Notes under the pieces: generated by a model | Databases searched by the model: none | What the model was told of the DNA's origin: nothing | What the model saw: the letters and a program-made list of their open reading frames with translations, nothing else | Assembly (NCBI RefSeq): GCF_003367235.1 | Contig: NZ_QRGP01000001.1 | Location: 1,364,001 to 1,428,000 of the forward strand | Length of the DNA: 64,000 nucleotides | Source: Sphingorhabdus pulchriflava | GTDB lineage: Bacteria > Pseudomonadota > Alphaproteobacteria > Sphingomonadales > Sphingomonadaceae | Direction: 5' to 3' | Program-made: the position numbers and the translations under genes | Part shown: one piece after another, positions 47,395 to 56,584 of the stretch | How the letters are laid out: each line of letters begins with the position of its first letter | Numbering within the stretch: the stretch's first letter is position 1

Positions 47395-48372
47395 TCAATT
47401 GCCGGCGAGACGTCGCGCAAAATGCGACTGCACTGCCGACGAAACCGAACGCGCAATCTTTGCCTGTCCTTCGCGGGATGCCAGAAACTCCGCATCTTCC
47501 CGATTGCTGATATATCCTGTTTCAAACAGGATTGATGGCGTATCGGGGGCCTTCAACACTATGAACGAAGCAAATTTGTGGGAATTTCCACGTAACACCA
47601 TATTGGGCTTGGCTTCCCGCAGCAGCAATTTGGCAAAGCTGGCAGAAACGTTCATCGTTTCGCGCTGGGTCAGATCAATCAGAATAGAGGACACTTCTGT
47701 GTCCTGCCCTCCCAGATTGACGCCATTGATAATATCAGCCTTGTTCTCGCGGGCAGCTAGCCTTTGCGCCTCGCGGTCAGAAGCGACCTCGGACAGCGTA
47801 TACACAGTTCCGCCACGCGCATCCTCGTTTTCAGCGGCATCAGCATGAATGGAAATGAACAAATCGGCCTTTAACCGTCGCGCAATTCCATAGCGGTCCT
47901 GCAGCACCAGAAAGCCGTCTCCGTCTCGGGTCAGCGCAACCCGGACGCGTCCCGTCGCCACCAATTGATCGCGGATTGCGAGGGCGATGTCCAGGGTCAC
48001 ATCTTTTTCGCGTTTTCCACTATGGGGACTAATCGCGCCAGGATCATGCCCCCCATGCCCGGCGTCGAGCACGACCAGCGGTAACCGGGAGTCCGCAGGA
48101 CCGTGGATTTTGGGAAGCCCTTTGCCAGAACCCTTGCCAATCGGAGCCGTAACTTCATACCGCCTTTTGGGTGGTTCCGAACGGAAGTGGCTCGATTGCA
48201 GGATTTCGTTGCGCGTGCGCATATTTGCGGTCGGCTCGAACAATTGCTTGTCAGCTACCATGACGGGTTGAACGGCGAATGCCGAGAACAAAGCGATGGC
48301 AGCAAACATCATTGCCCCGATATGCAGTTTTTGCGTCGCTTCCGTCCAGCCGAATTTGTCGAACACTCGCAA
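47395..48372 (-). CDS. N-acetylmuramoyl-L-alanine amidase (Amidase_3)
   Basis: 325 residues. An N-terminal hydrophobic segment (about 20-38) serves as signal or anchor. The Amidase_3 domain (about 97-315) has VVLDAGHGGHDPGAIS (zinc His), a Glu ligand in SGKREKD or nearby, LFISIHADAAEN (zinc His) and SILFETGYISNRED (catalytic Glu). It cuts the bond between muramic acid and the peptide during cell separation. No AMIN domain is present. The first codon could be TTG 48372, GTG 48366 or an internal ATG. Divergent from rne across 455 bases. Confidence 0.9.
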   Translation of the reverse strand: MRVFDKFGWTEATQKLHIGAMMFAAIALFSAFAVQPVMVADKQLFEPTANMRTRNEILQSSHFRSEPPKRRYEVTAPIGKGSGKGLPKIHGPADSRLPLVVLDAGHGGHDPGAISPHSGKREKDVTLDIALAIRDQLVATGRVRVALTRDGDGFLVLQDRYGIARRLKADLFISIHADAAENEDARGGTVYTLSEVASDREAQRLAARENKADIINGVNLGGQDTEVSSILIDLTQRETMNVSASFAKLLLREAKPNMVLRGNSHKFASFIVLKAPDTPSILFETGYISNREDAEFLASREGQAKIARSVSSAVQSHFARRLAGN

Positions 48373-48827
48373 AAAGCACGTTTTTCAAAATTGAAACGAT
48401 GCCGGGCATCGAAAGGCAGAGAGGATTTGGCGATCAGGTGATGATGCTGTGATGCATCATTGTCGCGAACGCTTGCCGATGTCGGCAAGCGGTGCTAGCA
48501 GTCTATACCACTGGCCAATGCCGTATCCGGCAAAGCCAGAAGAGCACCGGAAATCAATTGTTTCCGGTTATTTAACAGGTTGATGCTGCATGATGCATGA
48601 AATTTCCCCTTCCGCCGCGCCCATTGGGTTCGGTGTGTTGGCGGCAAATTACGCCCGCGCAAATAGCGCCCGCGGTGCCCATACAGCAGACGCAGTCGTA
48701 TCCGGTTACCGTTCTGAGGCTGATGGAGCTTATCTTCACTCCCCGATGGTCGCCTTCAATCATACAAGAAAATTGAACCGCAATCATGCGCCCCATCGGC
48801 GCGATGTAGCGGTCTGGAGTTATAACA
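48373..48827 (+). promoter_or_regulatory. 455-base gap upstream of rne with three stem-loops
   Basis: No convincing gene lies here. Three perfect stems are seen: ATGATGC/GCATCAT near 48440-48460; CGCTTGCCG (48470-48478) with CGGCAAGCG (48483-48491), loop ATGT; ACCGGAAA (48546-48553) with TTTCCGGT (48561-48568). The region must also hold the amidase promoter. In E. coli a long structured rne leader mediates RNase E autoregulation; these stems could serve the same purpose. Confidence 0.5.
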
Positions 48828-51419
48828 ATGAAAACGCGCATGCTTATCGACGCGCGGCATCGGGAGGAGACCCGCGTTGCCGTCGTCACTGGGAACACGA
48901 TCGAGGAGTTTGATTTTGAATCTGCCGAGCACAAACAGCTCAAAGGCAATATCTATCTAGCCAAGGTCACCCGCGTCGAACCATCGCTGCAGGCAGCCTT
49001 TGTCGACTATGGTGGCAACCGCCATGGGTTCTTGGCTTTCAGCGAAATCCACCCCGACTATTATCAGATCCCGAAAGAGGATCGTGAACGCCTGTTGGCT
49101 GAAGAAGCTGCGGCGGCTGCCGAAGAAGCCGCCCTGCGCGAGCAGGAAGAGGACGAAGAAGACGAACCCGGCAACATCATTCGCTCCGCTGCACATGACA
49201 GCGAAGACAGCGATTTCATCGAAGTCGAGAGCGATGACCGTATCGACACAATCGACATCTCTGAAGGTGAAGAACCCGATCTCGACGTCAATGGCGAAGA
49301 AATTGACGAGACATCCGAAGAGTCCGGCGATGGAGACGAGGATGGCGAAAGTCAGCAGCGTGGACGCAACAACCGCCGTCGTCGTGGACGTGGTGGACGC
49401 AGCAGCAGCTTAGCCAAAGCCAGTGACGAGGTACGCGCCAAGCGTATGAACCTGCGTCGCCGTTACAAGATTCAGGACGTCATCCATCGGCGTCAGGTAT
49501 TGCTGGTTCAGGTCGTGAAGGAAGAGCGTGGCAATAAAGGCGCCGCGTTGACCACCTATCTCAGCCTCGCTGGCCGCTATTGCGTGCTTATGCCGAATAC
49601 CAGCCATGGCGGTGGTATTAGTCGCAAGATCAACAGCGCAACCGACCGGAAGCGGCTCAAGTCGATCATGTCCGACCTGAAGCTGCCCGCAACCATGGGC
49701 TGCATCATCCGCACCGCCGGTCTTGCGCGCACCAAGCCCGAGATAAAGCGCGACTTTGATTATCTCGCACGGCTTTGGGACGAGATCCGCGAACGCACGC
49801 TAAAAGGTGCGGCACCAATGCTCATCCACACCGACAGCGACCTGATCAAACGTGCCATCCGCGATATCTACAACAAGGATATCGACGAGGTCATGGTCGA
49901 AGGTGCCGACGGGTACAAAGCAGCAAAAGATTTTATGAAACTGCTGATGCCGAGCCATGCAAAGCGCGTGCAGCATTATTCCGACCCGGTGTCGCTGTTC
50001 CAGCGCCACGGCGTGGAAGACCAGCTCAATGCCATGTACCAACCGGTCGTGCAGTTGAAGTCCGGCGGCTATATCGTCATCAACCCGACCGAAGCATTGG
50101 TTTCGATTGACATCAACTCTGGCCGTTCAACCAAAGAGCACGGCATCGAGCAGACCGCGCTTGCAACCAATTTGGAAGCTGCGCGCGAAATCGCCCGGCA
50201 GTTGCGCCTTCGGGATATGGCGGGCCTGATTGTCATCGACTTTATCGACATGGACCACCATTCGAACGCCCGAAAAGTCGAGCGTGCGATGAAAGAAGCA
50301 CTAAAGAATGATCGCGCCCGCATTCAGGTTGGACGCATCTCGAGCTTTGGGCTGATGGAAATGAGCCGACAGCGTCTGCGCACCGGCGTGCTCGAAGCCT
50401 CCACTCGCGAATGTCCGCATTGCGAAGGCACAGGCTTGGTACGTACGGCATCATCCTCGGCCCTTTCGGCGCTTCGCCTCATCGAAGAAGAGGCCGCCCG
50501 CGGCCATGGCAGCCAGATCACGCTGCAGGCCAGCCAGGAAGCGACAATCTACATCCTCAACAACAAGCGTAGCGAGCTTGCCGAAATCGAGGATCGTTAC
50601 CATGTTCGCGTCGAAGTTTTACCGAATGGTGAAGTTGAAGGCGCGAAGATGACCGTCACGGCATCGGGCCCGCGGCCCGAACGCCCAGCCATTCCGGCTC
50701 CAATCATCGACGCCGACGAAGACGAATATGAAGAAGATATTGTCGACGAAGAAATCGAAGAGGAATATGTGGAAACCCCGGCCCGGCGCGACGACAGCGA
50801 AGAGCGCAACAGCCGCAGGAAGCGTCGTCGGCGCGGACGGCGTGGCGGTCGCAATCGCGACCGTGAAACCGAGGGTGAAGAAACGGACGAATCTGAAGTT
50901 CGCACCGAAGGCGATGAACCTGTAGCGCAGGAAATAGTCGATAACGGCGAAGTATCCGAGAAGCCAAAACGCAGCCGTCGCGGCGGGCGTGGTGGCAAGG
51001 CCAGAGCCGAAACGTCAACCGATGATGGTGCAGTAGCAACCGAATCCGAAGCCGTGCAAGTCGATGCGCCGGCAGAAGAAGCACCTGCAAAGCCCAAAAG
51101 GCGGACGCGGGCTAAGGCGGAGCCAGTTGAGACTGCCGAGCTAGCGCCTGAAGCTGAAGTGCAAGCCAAAGCAGAAGCAGAAGCGCCGAAAAAGGCAGCG
51201 GCAAAACCGCGCAGCCGCAAAAAAGCAGCTGCAGCAACGCCAGAAACTGCGGTCGAAGCAGAAGCAGAAGCGGCAAGCGAAGCTCCGAAACCGAAATCGC
51301 GTGCCCGTAAATCAGCGGCAAAGACTGCTGAACCTGAAGGTGATTCGGTCTCAGCCGACGCAGGCCAGAATGAGGATGGTTCGCCGCGCAAGGGTTGGTG
51401 GCAACGCACCTTTGGTTGA
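48828..51419 (+). CDS. rne: Ribonuclease E
   Basis: 863 residues. The S1 RNA-binding domain starts at about residue 36 but is split by an acidic and then RG-rich insertion (about 85-200, with EEEAALREQEEDEEDE-like and RGRNNRRRRGRGGR stretches). The DNase I-like catalytic part has VSIDINSGRST and DFIDMDHHSNARKVER with the two catalytic Asp, and ECPHCEGTG holds the zinc-link cysteines. The C-terminal 250 residues are Ala/Glu/Lys/Arg-rich, disordered scaffold, ending KGWWQRTFG, a short conserved tail. It starts bulk mRNA decay and processes rRNA and tRNA. Confidence 0.96.
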   Translation: MKTRMLIDARHREETRVAVVTGNTIEEFDFESAEHKQLKGNIYLAKVTRVEPSLQAAFVDYGGNRHGFLAFSEIHPDYYQIPKEDRERLLAEEAAAAAEEAALREQEEDEEDEPGNIIRSAAHDSEDSDFIEVESDDRIDTIDISEGEEPDLDVNGEEIDETSEESGDGDEDGESQQRGRNNRRRRGRGGRSSSLAKASDEVRAKRMNLRRRYKIQDVIHRRQVLLVQVVKEERGNKGAALTTYLSLAGRYCVLMPNTSHGGGISRKINSATDRKRLKSIMSDLKLPATMGCIIRTAGLARTKPEIKRDFDYLARLWDEIRERTLKGAAPMLIHTDSDLIKRAIRDIYNKDIDEVMVEGADGYKAAKDFMKLLMPSHAKRVQHYSDPVSLFQRHGVEDQLNAMYQPVVQLKSGGYIVINPTEALVSIDINSGRSTKEHGIEQTALATNLEAAREIARQLRLRDMAGLIVIDFIDMDHHSNARKVERAMKEALKNDRARIQVGRISSFGLMEMSRQRLRTGVLEASTRECPHCEGTGLVRTASSSALSALRLIEEEAARGHGSQITLQASQEATIYILNNKRSELAEIEDRYHVRVEVLPNGEVEGAKMTVTASGPRPERPAIPAPIIDADEDEYEEDIVDEEIEEEYVETPARRDDSEERNSRRKRRRRGRRGGRNRDRETEGEETDESEVRTEGDEPVAQEIVDNGEVSEKPKRSRRGGRGGKARAETSTDDGAVATESEAVQVDAPAEEAPAKPKRRTRAKAEPVETAELAPEAEVQAKAEAEAPKKAAAKPRSRKKAAAATPETAVEAEAEAASEAPKPKSRARKSAAKTAEPEGDSVSADAGQNEDGSPRKGWWQRTFG

Positions 51420-51428
51420 TGTGACAAA

Positions 51429-51488
51429 CCCGGAGAACAGTTCGCCGATCCACCCGAAACGGGTGAGCCATTGGTGGCGTTCTCCGGG
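51429..51488 (+). ncRNA. Three-stem RNA element between rne and the M48 protease gene
   Basis: An outer ten-pair stem, CCCGGAGAAC (51429-51438) with GTTCTCCGGG (51479-51488), encloses CACCCG-AAA-CGGGTG (51451-51465) and GCCA-TTGG-TGGC (51467-51478). All pairs are perfect. It begins ten bases after the rne stop and has no T-run, so it is not a standard terminator. It could be a 3' stabiliser, an RNase E target or a leader of the next gene. Confidence 0.5.
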
Positions 51489-51531
51489 AGTCTTCAGCAG
51501 CGGTTCATCCCGCAAGCCCCAACGGGCGTCT

Positions 51532-52905
51532 ATGGGCGCACTCAGTCGTTTCAAACATGTTGGACGTGCCTTCATTGGCGCATTGTTGGCGATCTCGCTG
51601 GTCGCGCAACCTGCCAATGCGCAATCGATATTGCGCGACGCAGAAACCGAAGCCTTTTTCGATGAAATCTCCGCTCCGCTGATTAGGGGCGCAGGGCTCG
51701 ATCCAGCCAACGTCGATGTCGTCCTAATCAACGACCGATCAATCAATGCCTTCGTCGCTGGCGGTCAAACCGTTTATCTGCACAGCGGCCTCATCCAGGC
51801 AGCAAAAACCGCCAACGAAGTCCAAGGCGTAATCGCCCACGAATTGGGCCATATCGAGGGCGGGCACGTCATCCGCTACAGCGAAGGCTTTGAAAAGGCG
51901 GGGACGATATCAATCGCGAGCCTGATCTTGGCGGCAGCGGCCATCGCCGCTGGTGCCGGGGAAGCAGGCATGGGTATCATGGCCGCAGGTCAGCAGGCCG
52001 CTCTCGGCAAATTCCTCGCCTTTAGCCGTGTACAGGAAAGCGTCGCCGACGCTTCGGGCGCGCGCTATCTTTCAGCAGCCGGAATATCCGGACGTGGGTC
52101 GATCAACTTCTTCAAGACCCTGCAGAATTATGAATTCCGCCTCGGTATTGCGCAGACCGATAGTTATGATCGCACGCACCCTTTGTCGGGCGAGCGTATT
52201 TCGGTGTTGGAAGATACGTACAAGGCCGACCCGGCCTGGAACGCCCCGCTAAACCCAAAATGGGAAGCTGATTTCAAGCGCGTCAGGGCCAAGTTGCTTG
52301 GTTACATCGAAGATCCCAATTCGACGCTGCGTGACTATCCGGAAAGCGATTCAAGCATCGCAGGCCATTATGCACGGGCCTATGCGTGGCATAAAGCCGC
52401 ATATCCGGACAAGGCACTTAAGGAGGCTAATACACTGGTCGCCAAAAATCCGAATGACCCCTATTTTCTTGAACTGCACGGCCAGATCCTGCTCGAATCA
52501 GGAAAGCCCGCAGAGGCGCTCTCGTCCCTGCGCAAGGCCGTCGATCTGACAGGAAACCAGCCTTTGATTGCCGCTGTTTTTGGCCATGCGCTGCTCGCGA
52601 CCGAAGACCGTTCCAACTTGCAGGAAGCCGAAAAGGTACTGAAGGCGGCTGTATCCAAGGATAATAACAACCCCTTTGCCTGGTACCAATTGGGCGTTGT
52701 CTATCAGGCGCTGGGTGATGAGCCTCGGGCAGCCCTCGCCAGCGCAGAGCGCTATCTGATGGAAGGCGTGCCACAACTGGCCCTGCCCAATGCGGCGACA
52801 GCCATGGCCGGTCTGCCGGAATATTCGCACGACTGGATCAGGGCGCAGGACATTAAATTGGTGGCGGAAGCGCAAGTGCAGAAACTGGACAAACGCAGAC
52901 GCTGA
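51532..52905 (+). CDS. Periplasmic M48-family metalloprotease with TPR tail (BepA-like)
   Basis: 457 residues from ATG 51532, which gives a clean signal peptide (FIGALLAISLVAQPANA-QS); the frame extends upstream into rne without a likely start. Zinc protease motif VIAHELGHIEGGHVIR (HExxH, about 100-115), third ligand Glu in SRVQESVADASGARYLSAAG, and TPR repeats over the last 150 residues. BepA-type proteases check assembly of outer-membrane proteins such as LptD. DsbA-like gene follows after 52 bases. Confidence 0.92.
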   Translation: MGALSRFKHVGRAFIGALLAISLVAQPANAQSILRDAETEAFFDEISAPLIRGAGLDPANVDVVLINDRSINAFVAGGQTVYLHSGLIQAAKTANEVQGVIAHELGHIEGGHVIRYSEGFEKAGTISIASLILAAAAIAAGAGEAGMGIMAAGQQAALGKFLAFSRVQESVADASGARYLSAAGISGRGSINFFKTLQNYEFRLGIAQTDSYDRTHPLSGERISVLEDTYKADPAWNAPLNPKWEADFKRVRAKLLGYIEDPNSTLRDYPESDSSIAGHYARAYAWHKAAYPDKALKEANTLVAKNPNDPYFLELHGQILLESGKPAEALSSLRKAVDLTGNQPLIAAVFGHALLATEDRSNLQEAEKVLKAAVSKDNNNPFAWYQLGVVYQALGDEPRAALASAERYLMEGVPQLALPNAATAMAGLPEYSHDWIRAQDIKLVAEAQVQKLDKRRR

Positions 52906-52957
52906 TCCGCTACCAAATGGGATAGCCTGCAAGACGCAAAGTCGCTACGCCATCAAC

Positions 52958-53770
52958 ATGAACGATCAACAGACCAGCAACCGCCTTCCCCTGATTCTCG
53001 TCCTCGTTGGTGCCGCGATATTGGCCGCGGCAGGCTATTACTTCTTTGCAAACAACGAACCTGCGATACGCGGTGACAAGGCCATATACGCAGCGCAAGA
53101 CGCTGAAAGGGCGATTTCAGCCGCAGGGGTCAGCGACAAGGAACGCGCCGCCACCGAAGCCATTGTGCGCGCCTATATCCTTGAAAACCCTGAGATCATT
53201 ACCGAAGCAGTCGAAATCCTGCAAAAACGCGAGATGGCAAAGCGCATGGATGCGGCTGGCAGCACGGTTACAAAGGCGTTCCTGGGGGCAGTCGGCGGCA
53301 ATCCCGAAGGCGCGATAACTGTGGTTGAATTTACCGACTATAATTGCGGTTTCTGCCGATCAAGCGTTGCGGATTTGAATCGCCTGGTCGGTAGCGAAAA
53401 GGATGTCCGGATCGTCTATCGCGAACTGCCCATACTTTCCCCGACAAGTCGCGACGCCGCGCGCTGGGCGCTGGCCGCCGCGAAACAGGGAAAGCATAAA
53501 GCGTTTCACGATGCCATGTTTGCCTCAGGCCCTGCCAACGAACAAACCATCACAGCTGCGGCACGCAAAGCAGGCTTAAACATGGATCAGGCCGCAAAGG
53601 ATGCTGCCTCGCAGGAAGTGAACGCCGAAATCGAGCGTAATCTCGCCATGATGCAGCAGATCGGCTTCAACGGCACGCCGACTTTCATCATCGGAGACCA
53701 GATGCTCGAAGGAGCGTTGGGTTATGATGCGTTGAAAGCTGCTGTTGAAAAAGCCCGTAAAAAAGGCTGA
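52958..53770 (+). CDS. Membrane-anchored DsbA-family thiol oxidoreductase
   Basis: 270 residues from ATG 52958. One N-terminal membrane anchor (RLPLILVLVGAAILAAAGYY), a helical stretch (about 45-95), then a DsbA-like thioredoxin domain with EFTDYNCGFCRSS (CxxC = CGFC) and cis-proline in NGTPTFIIGD. It is of the BdbD/ScsC-like group, which exchanges disulfides in the periplasm. Its stop TGA directly abuts the rlmE stop on the other strand (TGATCA). Confidence 0.9.
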   Translation: MNDQQTSNRLPLILVLVGAAILAAAGYYFFANNEPAIRGDKAIYAAQDAERAISAAGVSDKERAATEAIVRAYILENPEIITEAVEILQKREMAKRMDAAGSTVTKAFLGAVGGNPEGAITVVEFTDYNCGFCRSSVADLNRLVGSEKDVRIVYRELPILSPTSRDAARWALAAAKQGKHKAFHDAMFASGPANEQTITAAARKAGLNMDQAAKDAASQEVNAEIERNLAMMQQIGFNGTPTFIIGDQMLEGALGYDALKAAVEKARKKG

Positions 53771-54457
53771 TCAACCCTTTTTCCCCTGCGCTACCACATA
53801 CCATTCGACCGATCCTTTACGGCTTGCGGGTGGCTTGGCATGTTTGACTGTGGCGAAGTTGGCTTTCAAGATAGCAAGCAACTCCGGATCGGTGCCACCG
53901 GCAAAGACTTTGGCAACAAAATCGCCGCCTGGTTTTAGCACCTCGACTGCAAAATGCGCTGCAGCTTCGACCAGCCCCATGGTTCGCAAATGGTCGGTCT
54001 GTTTGTGCCCGACGGTATTGGCCGCCATGTCGGAAATCACAAGGTCGGGCACTTGCCCAAGTGCCTCGACCAATAAATCCGGAGCCCGGTCATCCATGAA
54101 ATCCATTTCAAACAGAGTCACGCCTTCGATCGGATCGACCGGTAAAAGGTCAATGCCGGAAACTTTTGCAGAAGGCAGCCTACGCCGCACCACCTGCGCC
54201 CATCCACCCGGCGCAATGCCCAGATCGACAACCGCTTTCTTACCTTTAAGAAAATGGAATTTCTCGTCCAGTTCGATCAGCTTATAGGCTGCACGACTGC
54301 GAAAGCCCTCTGCTTGCGCACGTTTGACATAGGGATCGTTCAGTTGGCGCTCCAACCATCGCGCGGATTGCGGGCTACGCCGTTTCGAGGTTTTGACGCG
54401 TTCCTTACCCACGGCGCTACGCCCCGAACTGTTGCCGCCAAAGGTGAATTTCGCCAT
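53771..54457 (-). CDS. rlmE: 23S rRNA (uridine-2'-O) methyltransferase
   Basis: 228 residues. The RrmJ/FtsJ methyltransferase domain has [15 protein letters not shown] (SAM site), [19 protein letters not shown] and [11 protein letters not shown], giving the K-D-K-E tetrad. The N-terminal 25 residues are basic and Ser-rich. It methylates U2552 of 23S rRNA late in 50S assembly. It follows ppx after three bases. Confidence 0.95.
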   Translation of the reverse strand: MAKFTFGGNSSGRSAVGKERVKTSKRRSPQSARWLERQLNDPYVKRAQAEGFRSRAAYKLIELDEKFHFLKGKKAVVDLGIAPGGWAQVVRRRLPSAKVSGIDLLPVDPIEGVTLFEMDFMDDRAPDLLVEALGQVPDLVISDMAANTVGHKQTDHLRTMGLVEAAAHFAVEVLKPGGDFVAKVFAGGTDPELLAILKANFATVKHAKPPASRKGSVEWYVVAQGKKG

Positions 54458-54460
54458 CGG

Positions 54461-55657
54461 TTACCGCCGTTTCCGGCGGCCGGCATCGCTCGCCATTAGC
54501 GCGCGCAATATACCTTCGCGAATACCGCGATCGGCAACGCCCAACCGTTCCCCAGGCCAGATGTCAAATATCGTTTCCAAGATAGCGCACCCAGCCACCA
54601 CGAGATCGGCGCGTTCGTGACCGATGGTCGGAAATTCAGCGCGCCCTTTCGGCGTCCGGCTGGCTAGTGTCTGGCTGATTTCGCGCATGGCAGAAGTTGG
54701 CAGGTGCAGCCCGTCAATCTGCCGCCGGTCATAGCTGGGCAGGTTGAGGTAAACGCTCGCAAGCGTCGTTACCGTGCCGGATGTCCCCATCAGCCGATGG
54801 TCGCCCTGCCCCACGGGCAAGCGTGCGGCAAATTCGGCGAAGCTATCCCGAACTTTGTCGCGCATAGCAGCGTAGGTTTCCTGCAACGACTGCTCGTCAT
54901 CGCCACGGTGCGCCTCACTTTCGGTCAGCGACACAACGCCCCAGGGGACGCTGGCCCAGTCCAAGATTTCAGGAACCACCCCGTCGGTCGATACCAGCAC
55001 GAGTTCGGTCGAACCGCCACCAATGTCGAAAATCATCGCGGGCCCCTCCCCCTCCTCGAGCAGCGCATGGCATCCCATGACCGCGAGGCGGGCCTCTTCC
55101 TTGGGGCTGATGACATCCAACACGATGCCCGTTTCACGCTTCACGCGTTCGATAAATTCAACGCCGTTCAGCGCCTGACGGCACGCTTCGGTTGCGACCG
55201 AGCGGGCTAGGACGACATTGCGACGCTTGAGCTTGTCGGCGCAGACAGACAGCGCCTCAATCGCGCGGTCCATCGCCGCTTCGCTCATCTTGCCAGTGGA
55301 GTTGAGCCCTTCACCTAGCCGCACAACGCGCGAAAAGGCATCAACCACGGTAAAGCCGTCATTTGCGGCTCGCGCGATCAACAGGCGGCAGTTGTTGGTG
55401 CCCAGATCGAGTGCAGCATAAGCCGTCTTGCCCAGCCAGGGGCTGCGCGTATCGGACTTGGGCTGGGCGCTGGAGGTTTCGGGCTGTGGATCTAATGTTG
55501 CGGCATGTGCGCGTGCGTCATTCCCCTTGCGGGATGCGTCTTGCGTCTTTGCAGTCGGAGCGGTTTTGGATTTTTTCCGGCCCCTTTTCGCGGCCGTTTT
55601 TCCCCGTCCATCCAACTGCGACGATGGTGCGAATTCTTCGCCCATGGCCGTGCTCAC
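54461..55657 (-). CDS. ppx: Exopolyphosphatase/guanosine pentaphosphatase (Ppx/GppA)
   Basis: 398 residues from GTG 55657 (ATG 55645 is the alternative). A 70-residue basic, Ala-rich extension precedes the ASKHA-fold domain: YAALDLGTNNCRLLIARA, then MIFDIGGGSTELVLV (phosphate loop) and LMGTSGTVTTLASVYL. It hydrolyses polyphosphate or pppGpp; which one cannot be told. It is short, lacking the C-terminal HD domain of E. coli Ppx, as is usual for alphaproteobacterial forms next to rlmE. Confidence 0.9.
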   Translation of the reverse strand: MSTAMGEEFAPSSQLDGRGKTAAKRGRKKSKTAPTAKTQDASRKGNDARAHAATLDPQPETSSAQPKSDTRSPWLGKTAYAALDLGTNNCRLLIARAANDGFTVVDAFSRVVRLGEGLNSTGKMSEAAMDRAIEALSVCADKLKRRNVVLARSVATEACRQALNGVEFIERVKRETGIVLDVISPKEEARLAVMGCHALLEEGEGPAMIFDIGGGSTELVLVSTDGVVPEILDWASVPWGVVSLTESEAHRGDDEQSLQETYAAMRDKVRDSFAEFAARLPVGQGDHRLMGTSGTVTTLASVYLNLPSYDRRQIDGLHLPTSAMREISQTLASRTPKGRAEFPTIGHERADLVVAGCAILETIFDIWPGERLGVADRGIREGILRALMASDAGRRKRR

Positions 55658-55817
55658 TTCTTATTTTCTATCCGCAAACGGATGCTACCGCGCAGTACTT
55701 GACGAAGGAGATAACGGAGATTGCCCAAATATTCAAGTTTTTAGACGAAACCGACACAGCAGGGGTCAGTCTGCGATTGACAGGCCAAGGAACGCTGCCT
55801 AATTGCCCGCTCCACAT

Positions 55818-55891
55818 TCCCCGGTCGTCTAACGGTAAGACTACGGACTCTGACTCCGTCTATTGAGGTTCGAATCCTTACCGGGGAACCA
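55818..55891 (+). tRNA. tRNA-Gln (anticodon CTG)
   Basis: Acceptor TCCCCGG pairs with CCGGGGA. Anticodon stem ACGGA/TCCGT encloses CTCTGAC, anticodon CTG. T-loop is TTCGAAT. The A73 discriminator and CCA are encoded, followed by a T-run. The 160 bases between ppx and this tRNA hold no clear gene. Confidence 0.95.
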
Positions 55892-56064
55892 TTTTTCCAT
55901 ATCGTTGCCTGTCGGAAAGCTGCTCGAAACTGAGGCGGCTGGGCCTTAGCGCTCTGAGAACCAAATCCCGAAATATCCCATGGGTGTGCTAGTACCCCCG
56001 CAGCTTTGGTCATAAGAAATCAATAGCCTAATGTGTCGAGGACAATGAAGCGATTGATGGAGTT

Positions 56065-56574
56065 ATGGCTATGGTGGGTGGACGCTTTCTGATCGTTGCG
56101 ATGGCAACTGCTACATATTTTGGCGCACCTTACGCGCCAGCACAGGCTGCGACAAAGAATGTCAAGGTATGCGGCCTCTATTCGACCGTCGAACTTGAAT
56201 CCGGTGAAATCGCAGAAGCGACCGGTGCCGGGGCCAACAGCGTCAGCATGACGATTACCGGTCCCAAAGGCACATGGTGGTTCTATGAATCAAAAGGCAC
56301 TGCAAAGATCGAACCAGCCGACACGCAGGTTTATGCCGACAAGACAAAAAAGATCTATCGGCGCGGCCACAATGCGTTGATTTACATGGTCGTGCCGACA
56401 AATGCGAGCACCCCAATAATCGCCTCTGCTTTCGGGCAAGATTTTGCCGGCAATCTACCTGAGAAACGCGCGATTTTAGGAACCGCTCAGGACGTGCAAG
56501 TCGCGCGCCGGATCATCCCCGGAGTGATGAAAAAATGCGACAAGCGATGGATGCCTGGCCAAGGGCTGAAATAG
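56065..56574 (+). CDS. Exported protein of unknown function
   Basis: 169 residues. The signal peptide ends APAQA-AT. The mature part has VKVCGLYSTVELESGEIAEA, GPKGTWWFYESKGTAKIEP and a C-terminal VMKKCDKRWMPGQGLK; two cysteines could bond. No family was recognised. ATG 56065 or the ATG two codons later may be used. It is convergent with the XpaC-like gene, ten bases apart. The gap from tRNA-Gln (55892-56064) holds nothing recognised. Confidence 0.7.
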   Translation: MAMVGGRFLIVAMATATYFGAPYAPAQAATKNVKVCGLYSTVELESGEIAEATGAGANSVSMTITGPKGTWWFYESKGTAKIEPADTQVYADKTKKIYRRGHNALIYMVVPTNASTPIIASAFGQDFAGNLPEKRAILGTAQDVQVARRIIPGVMKKCDKRWMPGQGLK

Positions 56575-56584
56575 GCGAGCGCGT

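Noticed and set aside
48572-48949. Frames on both strands upstream of rne (125 residues minus, 107 plus)
   Set aside because: They overlap each other and the rne start, have no recognisable domain or ribosome site, and fit a long leader better.
50597-51427. Long minus-strand frame (276 residues, Ala/Ser/Arg-rich) opposite the rne 3' end
   Set aside because: It is the complement of the repetitive Ala/Glu/Arg tail of RNase E; no independent evidence.
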